A stretch of 64,000 nt of DNA. Source: Chloroflexota bacterium (GTDB lineage: Bacteria > Chloroflexota > Anaerolineae > Aggregatilineales > J027). This document shows, one piece after another, positions 55,784 through 64,000 of the stretch. The position numbers and the translations under genes are program-made. Positions within the stretch are counted from its first letter, which is position 1; the number at the start of each line of letters is the position of its first letter. The notes below the pieces were generated by a model. The model had not been told where the DNA came from. It saw only the letters and a list, made by a program, of their open reading frames with translations, and did not search any database. The stretch covers positions 186,001-250,000 of the forward strand of contig JACRBG010000002.1 of NCBI GenBank assembly GCA_016234595.1, written 5' to 3'.

Positions 55784-57164
55784 TGCCGCCGTTGTACTCT
55801 CCACTACCGAAAGCGTTTGCCCAATCTGCTTGACCCGTCTCCTTGCTGAACGAGTGATGATTGGGGAGGATATCTATCTCCGCAAAACGTGCCCCGAACA
55901 TGGCCCGTTTCAGGCTATTTTGTGGCGCGGCCAACCCGCCTACACCGAATGGGTCAAGACTAAAATTCCAGCTTTCCCGAATCATCCTTCTACCCAAAAT
56001 AATTTAGGTTGCCCCTTCGATTGCGGCCTGTGCCCTGACCATCGCCAACAAACCTGCACCGCCCTGCTCGAAGTAACCCAACGCTGTGATCTGCGCTGCC
56101 CCTTTTGTTTTGCTGATGCCGGTGTTCATCCCCCACCTGACCCCGATTTGGCAACAATTGAGGGCTGGTATCGGTGGTTGTTGGAGGCAGGCAGTGGCTC
56201 GGCTAATATTCAACTTTCGGGGGGTGAGCCAACCATGCGCGACGACCTGCCCGATATTGTGGCCTTAGGCAAGTCGCTAGGATTTCAATTTATTCAAGTC
56301 AATACCAATGGATTGCGGTTTGGACGGGATGCCGATTATGTAAAACGACTGAAGCAAGCCGGCCTGTCCTCAGTATTTATGCAGTTCGACGGCACGCATG
56401 ATGATTTACTCATGACAATACGTGGTGTTAAACAATTGGATCGCAAGCGGGCCGCGATTGAACAATGTGCCAAGCATGATCTAGGGGTTATCCTTGTGCC
56501 AACGCTGGTGCCGAACGTGAATACCGGGGATATTGGCAACATGATTGAATTTGCGCTGGAATATTTCCCGATAGTACGCGGGGTGCATTTTCAACCCGTT
56601 AGTTATTTTGGGCGCTATCCTCAAGCACCTACCGACGCTGACCGCATCACCATTCCCGAAGTCATTCGCATGATTGAAGCCCAAACATCTGGCAAAATGA
56701 AAGCAACGAATTTCACCACGTCGGGTTGCGAAAATGCGCTGTGTTCGCTGCATGGTAATTTTGTTGTCATGCCCAATGGTGAACTGAGGCCATGGTCACA
56801 ACAAAAATCGAGTAGTTGCTGCACCCCTCAACCCGCCGAGATCGGCGCGGCCAAGACCCGGCAATTTGTTGCGCAATTTTGGTCACCTAGTGAGAATCTT
56901 GTTCCCGTTGACAGCATTGTTGAATCAAAATTAGGCGACTGGGATGTTTTTTTGGCACGTACCAAAACCCATACTTTTTGTGTTTCGGGCATGGCTTTTC
57001 AGGATGCGTGGAATCTCGATTTAGACCGCCTGCGTGATTGTTGTATCCACACGATTAGCCCCGATGGTCGCATTATTCCATTTTGCGCCTATAATTTAAC
57101 CGACCAAACTGGACGTGCTCTGTATCGAAATCAACAGGCGATAATGGTTGAGCCATGCGTGTAA
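55776..57164 (+). CDS. TrsS-like radical SAM protein
   Basis: A 462-residue radical SAM enzyme. N-terminal C15-x2-C18 and KTCPEHG (C39) come before GCPFDCGLCPDHRQQTC (C79, C83, C86, C94), and then the SAM cluster motif C104-x3-C108-x2-C111 in QRCDLRCPFCFADAG. The C-terminal half ends with FCVSGMAFQDAW, DCCIHTISPDGRIIPFCAYN. This overall pattern is that of the family named TrsS and is also close to archaeal tetraether-lipid synthase Tes, so a radical C-C or C-S coupling reaction is conceivable. The family has selenoprotein members; here every position is Cys and no internal TGA is used. Function is not established. Confidence 0.85.
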   Translation: MTDAAVVLSTTESVCPICLTRLLAERVMIGEDIYLRKTCPEHGPFQAILWRGQPAYTEWVKTKIPAFPNHPSTQNNLGCPFDCGLCPDHRQQTCTALLEVTQRCDLRCPFCFADAGVHPPPDPDLATIEGWYRWLLEAGSGSANIQLSGGEPTMRDDLPDIVALGKSLGFQFIQVNTNGLRFGRDADYVKRLKQAGLSSVFMQFDGTHDDLLMTIRGVKQLDRKRAAIEQCAKHDLGVILVPTLVPNVNTGDIGNMIEFALEYFPIVRGVHFQPVSYFGRYPQAPTDADRITIPEVIRMIEAQTSGKMKATNFTTSGCENALCSLHGNFVVMPNGELRPWSQQKSSSCCTPQPAEIGAAKTRQFVAQFWSPSENLVPVDSIVESKLGDWDVFLARTKTHTFCVSGMAFQDAWNLDLDRLRDCCIHTISPDGRIIPFCAYNLTDQTGRALYRNQQAIMVEPCV

Positions 57165-58423
57165 CCCCCCTTGAAGCATGGATTGGGGCTAAAATCCAAC
57201 AATCCCCTTTCACCCATGAAGCATTGGAGAACTATCAACTAGGCAAACTGAATGCGGTGATCCAACTCGCCCGTGCCAAAAGCCCCTTCTATCATCGCCT
57301 ACTGGCTGATATTCCATACTTTAACCAGCTTTCCGACCTTGCTCAATTGCCATTTACGATGGCTGACGACATCCGCAATCAACCATTGCAATTATTATGT
57401 GTCTCGCAGGACGAGATTCATCGAGTTGTCACACTCAACAGTTCCGGCACAACAGGCCAGCCCAAACGGCTCTACTTTACTCCCGATGACCAGCAGCTAA
57501 CGATTGATTTTTTTCGTGTGGGCATGTCCACTTTTACTGACCCAACTGACCGTGTATTGATTTTGTTACCCGGCGAAAGCGGGGGAAGTGTCGGCGATTT
57601 GCTGGCGACGGCTTTACAACAATTGGGGGCGGTTCCGATTAAACACGGGCCAGTGCATGACCCACTCCTTACCCTAGACATTATTCGACGTGAAAAAATC
57701 ACTGGCATGGTGGGTGTGCCGACCCATGTTTTGGCCTTAGCCCGTCAGCCCAATATATCCATGCCGAAACTCAAAAGCATTTTACTCACCACTGACCATG
57801 TATCAAATGCGATTAAACATGCGGTGGAGCGGGCCTTTGATTGCAAGGTCTATAACCATTATGGCATGACCGAAATGGGCTTAGGCGGCGGTGTCGAATG
57901 TGAGGCGCGGGTCGGCTATCATATGCGTGAGGCCGATTTATATATTGAAATTGTTGACCCAGTGACAGGTCAAGTGCTGTCAGATGGGGAATATGGCGAA
58001 GTGGTTTTTACCACCCTGACTCGTCGTGGAATGCCGCTCATTCGTTACCGTACAGGCGATATAAGTCGTTTTATCCCCAGTGCTTGTCCGTGTGGTACAA
58101 CCCTTAAAACACTCGAAAAAATCACCCATCGGTTAAGCGGACGGGTAGTGATTGGTGACCAAGTGATTACGATGGCTGACCTTGATGAAGCCTTGTTCGC
58201 GGTTGATAGCGTGCTAGATTTTAGGGCGACAGTGTGTCATGAAGATGAACGTGATAAGCTGCAATTAGACGTCCGGTTAACTGACCAATCGGCATTGGAT
58301 AGGCTACAGCACGTAGTTCAGACAGTGCTTCCGCTGACAACCTATGTGTCGGTTCAAATTGTGCCGACCCTACCCACCAGCATGGCAAAACGGGCCATTA
58401 TGGATATGCGAGGTCAAGCATGA
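57155..58423 (+). CDS. DVU_1553-type AMP-dependent CoA ligase (PaaK-like)
   Basis: A 422-residue acyl-adenylate-forming enzyme of the phenylacetate-CoA ligase type. The P-loop SSGTTGQPKRLYFT is at about residue 92, adenylate-binding NHYGMTEMG at about 230, and the RYRTGDISRF motif with CPCG (zinc-like pair) at about 295-315. It would activate a carboxylate, plausibly the acid made by the aldehyde oxidoreductase, as AMP ester and CoA thioester. It overlaps the radical SAM gene by 10 nt and the regulator gene by 4 nt. Confidence 0.88.
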   Translation: MRVTPLEAWIGAKIQQSPFTHEALENYQLGKLNAVIQLARAKSPFYHRLLADIPYFNQLSDLAQLPFTMADDIRNQPLQLLCVSQDEIHRVVTLNSSGTTGQPKRLYFTPDDQQLTIDFFRVGMSTFTDPTDRVLILLPGESGGSVGDLLATALQQLGAVPIKHGPVHDPLLTLDIIRREKITGMVGVPTHVLALARQPNISMPKLKSILLTTDHVSNAIKHAVERAFDCKVYNHYGMTEMGLGGGVECEARVGYHMREADLYIEIVDPVTGQVLSDGEYGEVVFTTLTRRGMPLIRYRTGDISRFIPSACPCGTTLKTLEKITHRLSGRVVIGDQVITMADLDEALFAVDSVLDFRATVCHEDERDKLQLDVRLTDQSALDRLQHVVQTVLPLTTYVSVQIVPTLPTSMAKRAIMDMRGQA

Positions 58424-58980
58424 GCAAAAAACCTTCTGCCAGCGCGATTTCACCCGAATATCTGCTCATGGGCTTCCTAAATTTACATTCGACGCACGGC
58501 TATGATTTACACGAGCGCATCTACCAAGAATTGGGCCAAATCTGGCATATTTCATTGAGCCAAACCTACAATATTCTCAATCGCCTAGAAGCCGAGGGGT
58601 ATATCAAGGGCGAGATTAAGGCGCAAGAAAAATCCCCGCCCCGCCACTATTTTCAATTAACAGCCTCTGGTCGGCGGCGGTTTGACGAATGGCTGAATAC
58701 CCCTACTGAAGCTAGTGTTCATGCCATTCGTGTCGAATTTCTGACACGGCTTTATTTTGCCTATGCGGCCATGCCCCAAAAGGTTAACGATTTAATTGAG
58801 GCGCAAATCGTCCAACTTCGTGCAGGCCTGATTCACATCCAAACCATGCACCGTGAGCTTGCAAGTGACCAAATCTTTAATCAACTAGGCCTAGAGCTCC
58901 GCATTCGCCAGTTGACCTCGCTCATTGATTGGTTAGAGGAATGCCGCATCCGTTTTAGCCAACTTCCACCGACCAAATAA
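58420..58980 (+). CDS. PadR-family transcriptional regulator
   Basis: A 186-residue PadR-type regulator. The winged HTH spans about residues 12-88 (LLMGFLNLHSTHGYDLHERI, SLSQTYNILNRLEAEGYI, YFQLTASGRRRFDEWL) and a C-terminal dimerisation domain with long helices follows (Vir/PadR_C-like). It overlaps the CoA-ligase gene by 4 nt (ATGA), so it is the last gene of the cluster and probably controls it in response to a substrate such as an aromatic acid, as PadR does for phenolic acids. The operator is not identified. Confidence 0.9.
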   Translation: MSKKPSASAISPEYLLMGFLNLHSTHGYDLHERIYQELGQIWHISLSQTYNILNRLEAEGYIKGEIKAQEKSPPRHYFQLTASGRRRFDEWLNTPTEASVHAIRVEFLTRLYFAYAAMPQKVNDLIEAQIVQLRAGLIHIQTMHRELASDQIFNQLGLELRIRQLTSLIDWLEECRIRFSQLPPTK

Positions 58981-58995
58981 AGGTATTTTCCCTAT

Positions 58996-60264
58996 TTAAT
59001 TTCCCAAACTATGTAGGTAGGCCACAATCATTTGCAAATCATGGTCAGAAACCATATTGGCAGGGATACCCGGCGTGTTCGCTGACCCAAAGCGCGTAAA
59101 ATAGCTAATATAATTGGCGTGCAACGGTGGTGTTTTCACCAAGGGTGGCCCTTGTTCAGCGGTTCCTTCGCCTTGCAGCCCATGACACGCGGCACATTGT
59201 TGCTGATACAAAGTGGCGGCACTTGCTAGTTCGGCTTCGGTCAAAGTCGGCAGGCTTGAGCCGAAGATATTGGATTGGGCATATGCAATCAAGACCATTA
59301 ACTCTGGGTCAGGTAAATCGGTCAACGGAAAGGGTGGCATGGCGTTTTTCCCGGTACGTACTCGCGTCATGATAAATTCAGTTGATAGGGGGGGGACATC
59401 ATTCAACTGCGGCGCAATGGAGCCACCCTCACCATGTACCCCATGACAGGGCGCACACCATTTCTCAAATAACACTTGCCCGCTGACCGTAACCCCGCTG
59501 GTGTCTATGGTGGGGCTTGGGGCAATAGCAACCGCAACACCATTCCAATTTTGCAGCAGGTAAATCAGAGCCGCTTTTTCGTCCAACGTAAAGCGTTCGC
59601 GGAAGGTGTCCATCTTGGTGCCCGACACGCCAAAATTGATAATGCTCAAGAGTTGATCAGCCGACATGGTCTGGACATAAATACTGTTCAACATAGGAGC
59701 ATCGGCTGTCCCCTCGCCATTTGGGCCATGACACTCAGCACAGACTGAGGCGAAAATTCCCCGTCCTTTTTCGAGGGTTTGGATGGAATTACCCTCGGCA
59801 GCGGTATAAACTGTCCGGAAATCATCTGAGTTGGTCGCAGATTGGGAAGGATTAAAACCAATAGCTAAAACCTGCTCGGAAATTGTTTCCCATGATCCAT
59901 GCTGGATCATCGTGATAATATTTTCGATTTGTGCCCGATTTAACAGGCCGCCGTCTTGAAGACCAAAAGCCACCATGTCCGTGCCATAGTGCCCGCGTGC
60001 CACCAACTTATAAAGTACCTCAATAGCTTGTTGGCGTACAAATGTTTGGTCTAGCGCTGGATAGCTATTTAAGCCCTCACCCGCTGCACCATGACAGGTG
60101 GCGCAGTATAAAGCGTAAAGAGTTGTTCCATCAGCGATGGCTGTGGCACGATAGGTGTGTTGGGCCTCGGTTTGCCGAGCAGGTTCTCGCCAGATATTAA
60201 ATGCCAGTAGCACCATAATAGCCGTTGTCGCCAGCAATCCGAGCCATTTCATAGAGCGGGTCAC
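58996..60264 (-). CDS. Membrane-anchored tetrahaem cytochrome c
   Basis: A 422-residue exported cytochrome with one N-terminal membrane anchor (about 7-23). Four CxxCH haem sites are at C54/C57/H58, C176/C179/H180, C271/C274/H275 and C358/C361/H362, each followed by a GEG turn, so it is four class-I-like cytochrome c domains in a row. It is the last gene of the bc operon and starts at a GTG that overlaps the Rieske stop (GTGA); ATG at 60252 is an alternative. It probably accepts electrons from the Rieske centre and passes them to a terminal oxidase or other acceptor. Confidence 0.92.
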   Translation of the reverse strand: MTRSMKWLGLLATTAIMVLLAFNIWREPARQTEAQHTYRATAIADGTTLYALYCATCHGAAGEGLNSYPALDQTFVRQQAIEVLYKLVARGHYGTDMVAFGLQDGGLLNRAQIENIITMIQHGSWETISEQVLAIGFNPSQSATNSDDFRTVYTAAEGNSIQTLEKGRGIFASVCAECHGPNGEGTADAPMLNSIYVQTMSADQLLSIINFGVSGTKMDTFRERFTLDEKAALIYLLQNWNGVAVAIAPSPTIDTSGVTVSGQVLFEKWCAPCHGVHGEGGSIAPQLNDVPPLSTEFIMTRVRTGKNAMPPFPLTDLPDPELMVLIAYAQSNIFGSSLPTLTEAELASAATLYQQQCAACHGLQGEGTAEQGPPLVKTPPLHANYISYFTRFGSANTPGIPANMVSDHDLQMIVAYLHSLGN

Positions 60265-60734
60265 GCTGTTTGCTCCGGTGGATATACAAAATCTTCAGCA
60301 GTGGTTTTGGTACGTTTGATTTGCTTGCCTGTATCTATCCGCACCTGTCCATTTTCAATCTGCACTGCCAAACGGGTTAATGGGCGCGAGGCAGGTGGAG
60401 AGATGACCTTCCCTGCCAATGTGAAAGCCGAACCATGACAGGGGCATTGGAATTGATTCCGCTCCCAAATCACCATGCAACTGAGGTGGGTGCACTGACG
60501 ATAGAGTGCCAAGAAGCCTCCCTCGGCATTTCGCACCAAATAACATTTGGCTTCGGGTAAGGGAGTGACCGTTCCAGACGCAAATTTTTCCACCGCCCCG
60601 GCTGTGACCACTCCGCCCGATGTGGATTCCTCATTTTGGGAGACTAAGTAGCGTAGCCCAATAAACCCTGTCCCGGCAGCTATTATTGCCCCCATACCTT
60701 GCCAAGCTGTCACCAGAAAATCGCGTCGTTTCAT
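60261..60734 (-). CDS. Rieske [2Fe-2S] protein of the cytochrome bc complex
   Basis: A 157-residue Rieske subunit. The N-terminal Tat-like membrane anchor is MKRRDFLVTAWQGMGAII. Cluster ligands are C81/H83 (CTHLSC) and C97/H100 (CPCHGS), with C86 and C99 placed for the structural disulfide. The ATG at 60734 overlaps the cytochrome b stop (ATGA) and has GAGGAG 9 nt upstream. The longer frame from 60875 is inside the cytochrome b gene. It transfers electrons from quinol at the Qo site to the tetrahaem cytochrome c encoded downstream. Confidence 0.94.
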   Translation of the reverse strand: MKRRDFLVTAWQGMGAIIAAGTGFIGLRYLVSQNEESTSGGVVTAGAVEKFASGTVTPLPEAKCYLVRNAEGGFLALYRQCTHLSCMVIWERNQFQCPCHGSAFTLAGKVISPPASRPLTRLAVQIENGQVRIDTGKQIKRTKTTAEDFVYPPEQTA

Positions 60735-62059
60735 GACCATGCACTCCTCAATGCCATCCCTTCCCCGCGAAAACCAATTCCCACGATCGTAAGTGTCACA
60801 AAAATTCCCGACACCAATGTGATGAGCGCCAATCGGATTTCGCCCGCATCCGCACCTCGGCGTCGGAGTACCCACGCATAAAACCCAATGAGCAGCAGGG
60901 CAGTCATCAAAGGCAAAATGCCACTATTAGTCGAAATTTCTGTTAAGAGGATGTTGCTTAGAGCGATTCCTACCCCGATCGGAAAGCTAACCGCACAAAT
61001 CCATCTGGCGCGTTTACTCCGAAACCAGATGCCTGTACTGTCGGCAGTATCTTGCCAATAGGGCAGCAGCATGAGGGCGATAATTAGCAGTCCGATAATC
61101 GTTACCCCTGCGACCGATGGGTAGACATGCAGCAAAAATTCTTGAAGCCCCATAAAATACCATGTTGTTTTGGTCGGATTCGGGGGTTGATTAGGATTGG
61201 CACTCGCGCCTAGGGGGGCATCAATCCAAGTTGCCCATGCTAGGAGCAACGCTACTATCAGCAGGCCAAAAACGAATTCTCGGCTGATGAGGTGCGGAAT
61301 GGTGGTTAGTTTTTCAGTCGAAATCCCGCTTTTTTTCAATCCACGCGGCACGCTGATGCCATCCTTGCGTACTCGCCAAATATGGAACGAGGTAGCAATC
61401 AACAGGCCGAGAGGAATAAGCATGACATGGAGTACGTAGAAATTATGCAGCGTTGTTTCATTGACTTGATCTCCGCCCAATAGCCATATCCGCACATCGT
61501 GACCGACCAAAGGTATCGAATCAATTAGACTGGTCGCTACTGTCACAGCCCAATAGCCAAGCTGATCCCACGGCAATAGATAACCTGTGAAGTTAGCCGC
61601 GATCACCAACCCCAACAAAGCTAGGCCTATTTGCCAATTGAATTCGCGTGGGGTGTGAAATGCACCTGTATATAACACCCGGAGCATATGTAACCCAGCG
61701 ACAATCAACAACAGGTTAGCGCTCCAATGATGTAGGTTGCGGATAAGCTGCCCAAACCAGATGTTTTGCCCTAGGCCAATAATGCTGGTATAAGCCATAT
61801 CGGTCGAGGGGGTATAGGCAAACATCAAGAGAATGCCTGTTACCACCATTATCGCCAACAACAAAATCGCCAGCCCGCCTAATCCGAAAGTATAGGTAAA
61901 ACGCAGCGATGCAGCGGGAACGGTGCGGGGGTGTAAATGCAAGACCAAATCACTAACCGTAAGGTGCATCCGGTCACGGTCATTTTCACCCCAAAAAGTT
62001 TGGCGGCGAATAGAACGGCGCACTCGGCTGACGAGGTTGGGCTGAGTCATGTTATCCAT
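60731..62059 (-). CDS. Cytochrome b (fused cytochrome b6/subunit IV type)
   Basis: A 442-residue membrane protein with about eight helices. Haem ligands are H110 and H124 (NLHHWSANLLLIVAGLH) and H211 and H226 (LHVMLIPLGLLIATSFH); the 14 and 15 residue spacings follow the b6 type. The C-terminal half holds the Qo-site region, where the PEWY motif is replaced by TTWY (298-301) in PTKTTWYFMGLQEFLLH. It oxidises quinol and transfers electrons to Rieske and the b-haems. It starts 3 nt after the stop of the FG-GAP/cytochrome c gene and overlaps the Rieske gene. Confidence 0.93.
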   Translation of the reverse strand: MDNMTQPNLVSRVRRSIRRQTFWGENDRDRMHLTVSDLVLHLHPRTVPAASLRFTYTFGLGGLAILLLAIMVVTGILLMFAYTPSTDMAYTSIIGLGQNIWFGQLIRNLHHWSANLLLIVAGLHMLRVLYTGAFHTPREFNWQIGLALLGLVIAANFTGYLLPWDQLGYWAVTVATSLIDSIPLVGHDVRIWLLGGDQVNETTLHNFYVLHVMLIPLGLLIATSFHIWRVRKDGISVPRGLKKSGISTEKLTTIPHLISREFVFGLLIVALLLAWATWIDAPLGASANPNQPPNPTKTTWYFMGLQEFLLHVYPSVAGVTIIGLLIIALMLLPYWQDTADSTGIWFRSKRARWICAVSFPIGVGIALSNILLTEISTNSGILPLMTALLLIGFYAWVLRRRGADAGEIRLALITLVSGIFVTLTIVGIGFRGEGMALRSAWS

Positions 62060-62062
62060 CGT

Positions 62063-64000
62063 TTATTGGGCTTGATCCCTCAAGTAACGTAAATAGGCGA
62101 TGATGTCCATAAAAATCTCATTACTCCAATCAGGCCGACCCCCACTCGGTGGCATCGAAACGCCTAATGTATTATCAGGATGATCAGCCGACCGCCCCAC
62201 CCGCAAAAACATGATTAATTCTAAATCGGAGGCATACATGACTAACGGGGAATCCACCAAGCGTAACCCTAAACCCTGAATTCCTTCGCCGTCAAAACCA
62301 TGACAACCCGCACAGGTTTCTTCGTAATAACCTTTGCCTCGCTCCCAATCACCTGTAGTAGAAATTGCCAGCGGCGCGTCCCCAACAGGGGTATTGGTCG
62401 GGAAGGCGGTTGGCGGCGGAGCGGTAACAACTGTGGAGGGTGTGCCTTGATACACATGGCTAGCCAATAAAAACTCCGCACCGCTAATGGCATAAATTTC
62501 ACCCGCGTTGATTTGATCGTTATTGGCTCCATCCCCTCCCATCGCATTTGGGAGAATGTCGAGCACGCCATCACCATCTAAATCGCCCAGTGCCATTGCA
62601 TACGGCATCATGTCATTATCATCCCCACCAATGATGAACTTGACCCGCAAGCCGGGTGGCGGGTCGAATAGCAAAATGCGCCCATTTTCATTAGGGATGC
62701 CGCCTTTTTCGCCAAAGATGACAGCCATTAAGCCAGCATTGGGACGCAATTGCCCGTCATATCCGATAGGGTCATAATCTGGTGCACCATAAAACAAATC
62801 GGCCACACCATCCTTGTCCAAATCCCCTGCCCGCAAGGTATCTCCGGCTTTGCCATCAGCTTGATCGGGATAGATGACCACAGCGCGAGTCGGGTCTACA
62901 TCGGCAAGATCAATCATCAACCCCCGAAACGGATCATGGGTGTAAATAATCCAAGCCTCGCCTGCTTCATCAAGGTCTCTTTCTGCCCCATCCCCAATCA
63001 ATGTGCCAAGAATGAGGTCATTACGTCCATCGCCATCCATGTCCCCAGCGGCAATTTCCTCACCTAGTAAATCGTTCGGATAAACGCCATAGACAACCGT
63101 TACTCGTTCGTCTAATGGCGCACCGGTAGTATCCAGCATGGCCGCCAAATCAATTGTTTGCCCGCGTAAATCAGCCCGACCAAAAACCACAAAACTCTCG
63201 CCAGCGTTATAACGAGTGTTGGACGGGCCATCGCCCCCGCCAAACGATAATCCACCCACACCACTGGAAGCCCGCCACAATCCGGCACTTACAACAACAT
63301 CATCTATGCCATCCGCATCAAAGTCGTCGCCCCAAACACATGCGCCAAGCAAATCACTATAATCAGCACCAATGATACGGGTAGCATCCGGCGGTGGGTT
63401 GTCTAGGCTGGTAATTTGGCCGTACTTGCCCATCATGTCTGCCGCCCCATAAATAATCCATGCTTCACCTGCATTGCTACGGATGTTATCTATGCCGTCA
63501 GCCTGATCTGCCCCGATAAGCAAATCGTGGAAACCGTCCCCATCAAAATCGCCGCCTTCGACCCAAATACCCAACCGATCCTCAACATCGGCTCCATAAA
63601 TAACCATCACATCGTGGGGCAACTGAAGGAGGTCAATGTCCGTATGCGAGGCGAAGTTGGGGCTACCAAACAAGACGTAGGCCGCACCTGCATTTGAATG
63701 ATATAAATCAGCCCCATCACTATTTTGGGCAGTGAAAAGTAAATCGTCATAGCCATCAGCGTTAAAATCGCCCACATATGTCTCAGTGCCTGCCATGTCA
63801 CCCGCATATGCTCCAAAAATGGTAAAAAAATTTTGCCCAGAGATAGTCTGATCAACGGACAATTGGCCCTCGATTTTGCACACATTCATGAGTACACGCA
63901 CATGCCCGACGCTACCCCGCCACACCCCTAATGGATGGGAGGAATTTTGCCCGGTGATAGCGATGTCCCCGCAACCATTGCCATCAAAATCGCCCATATC
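62063..64000 (-). CDS. FG-GAP repeat protein fused to a C-terminal cytochrome c domain (5'-truncated)
   Basis: At least 645 residues; the frame runs off the right end, so the start and any signal peptide are missing. At least six FG-GAP repeats (DGNGCGDIAI, DFNADGYDDLLF, GDFDGDGFHDLLIG, DDFDADGIDDVVV, GDMDGDGRNDLILG, GDLDKDGVADLFYG, GDLDGDGVLDILP) would build an integrin-like propeller with calcium-binding loops. A Pro/Thr linker leads to a cytochrome c domain with CAGCH about 83 residues before the end and a possible axial Met in VSMPPSGG. It is the first visible gene of the bc operon. A propeller fused to a bc-operon cytochrome is unusual and may form a surface-exposed electron-transfer or docking module. 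Confidence 0.88.
   Translation of the reverse strand, partial: DMGDFDGNGCGDIAITGQNSSHPLGVWRGSVGHVRVLMNVCKIEGQLSVDQTISGQNFFTIFGAYAGDMAGTETYVGDFNADGYDDLLFTAQNSDGADLYHSNAGAAYVLFGSPNFASHTDIDLLQLPHDVMVIYGADVEDRLGIWVEGGDFDGDGFHDLLIGADQADGIDNIRSNAGEAWIIYGAADMMGKYGQITSLDNPPPDATRIIGADYSDLLGACVWGDDFDADGIDDVVVSAGLWRASSGVGGLSFGGGDGPSNTRYNAGESFVVFGRADLRGQTIDLAAMLDTTGAPLDERVTVVYGVYPNDLLGEEIAAGDMDGDGRNDLILGTLIGDGAERDLDEAGEAWIIYTHDPFRGLMIDLADVDPTRAVVIYPDQADGKAGDTLRAGDLDKDGVADLFYGAPDYDPIGYDGQLRPNAGLMAVIFGEKGGIPNENGRILLFDPPPGLRVKFIIGGDDNDMMPYAMALGDLDGDGVLDILPNAMGGDGANNDQINAGEIYAISGAEFLLASHVYQGTPSTVVTAPPPTAFPTNTPVGDAPLAISTTGDWERGKGYYEETCAGCHGFDGEGIQGLGLRLVDSPLVMYASDLELIMFLRVGRSADHPDNTLGVSMPPSGGRPDWSNEIFMDIIAYLRYLRDQAQ

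Noticed and set aside
55776-57164. Selenocysteine (UGA) codon in the TrsS-like gene
   Set aside because: The frame is open from 55776 to its stop with Cys at all aligned-looking sites; no internal TGA is needed.
1-64000. tRNA, rRNA, CRISPR, prophage or replication origin
   Set aside because: Nothing in the intergenic regions shows tRNA T-loops, rRNA, phage genes or DnaA-box clusters by eye; a tRNAscan/Infernal run would be needed to exclude small RNAs fully.

Overview
The window looks like a chromosomal segment of a Chloroflexota bacterium, probably Anaerolineae-like. This is inferred from gene content and mid-range GC; no rRNA, tRNA or phylogenetic marker is present to prove it. Pointers are a NarL-type GAF histidine kinase, ClpC, an S1 protein with an acidic N-terminal extension, oligosaccharide ABC transport linked to family 31 glycosidases, several Gfo/Idh/MocA dehydrogenases and a multi-haem cytochrome bc operon. 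No CRISPR array or intact mobile element was seen. Three decayed genes or IS remnants are present.

Layout. 1-9.3 kb: 3'-truncated sensor kinase, CBS protein, S1-repeat protein, two Gfo/Idh/MocA dehydrogenases, a free-standing Clp N-domain protein and ClpC. 9.3-15.7 kb: kbl, a DUF1152 protein, a small membrane protein, a BMP-type substrate-binding protein made of two tandem copies of the domain, and pdxS. 15.7-24.5 kb: a five-gene operon (SWIM-like zinc protein, unknown 442-aa protein, VWA protein, MoxR-type AAA+ ATPase, DUF5682 protein) flanked by transposase debris on both sides. 24.5-32.4 kb: FG-GAP lipoprotein, Q-rich membrane protein, M20 peptidase, a GH4-like pseudogene facing a LacI regulator, an ABC exporter and an inositol-dehydrogenase-like protein. 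32.4-36.9 kb: a sulfane-sulfur operon (three rhodanese-containing proteins, one fused to a persulfide-dioxygenase-like domain, plus DUF302 and TauE/SafE) with a divergent LysR regulator. 36.9-48.1 kb: a sugar ABC transporter with two GH31 enzymes and one GH71/99-like enzyme, divergent from a LacI-family regulator that carries two DNA-binding domains. 48.1-59 kb: the accessory cluster of most interest. It has a structured leader, a Mop-type molybdenum aldehyde oxidoreductase, a DUF364 protein, a flavin/Fe-S/CCG-domain oxidoreductase, a 65-aa double-CxxC protein, a methyltransferase, a C_GCAxxG_C_C protein, a TrsS-like radical SAM protein, a PaaK-like CoA ligase and a PadR regulator, nearly all overlapping. 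59-64 kb: a cytochrome bc operon (four-haem cytochrome c, Rieske, fused cytochrome b, and an FG-GAP propeller fused to a cytochrome c that runs off the window).

How the genes fit together. The ABC/GH31 cluster takes up and cleaves alpha-glycosides under LacI control: a perfect 18-bp palindrome sits just downstream of a good promoter, and an intrinsic terminator follows the binding-protein gene. The sulfur cluster would move, oxidise and export sulfane sulfur. The 48-59 kb cluster resembles the Desulfovibrio vulgaris DVU_1553-DVU_1559 neighbourhood, a conserved but, to my knowledge, biochemically undefined system that pairs a molybdenum hydroxylase with methyl, radical SAM and CoA-ligase chemistry. 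It is the best candidate here for an undescribed pathway.
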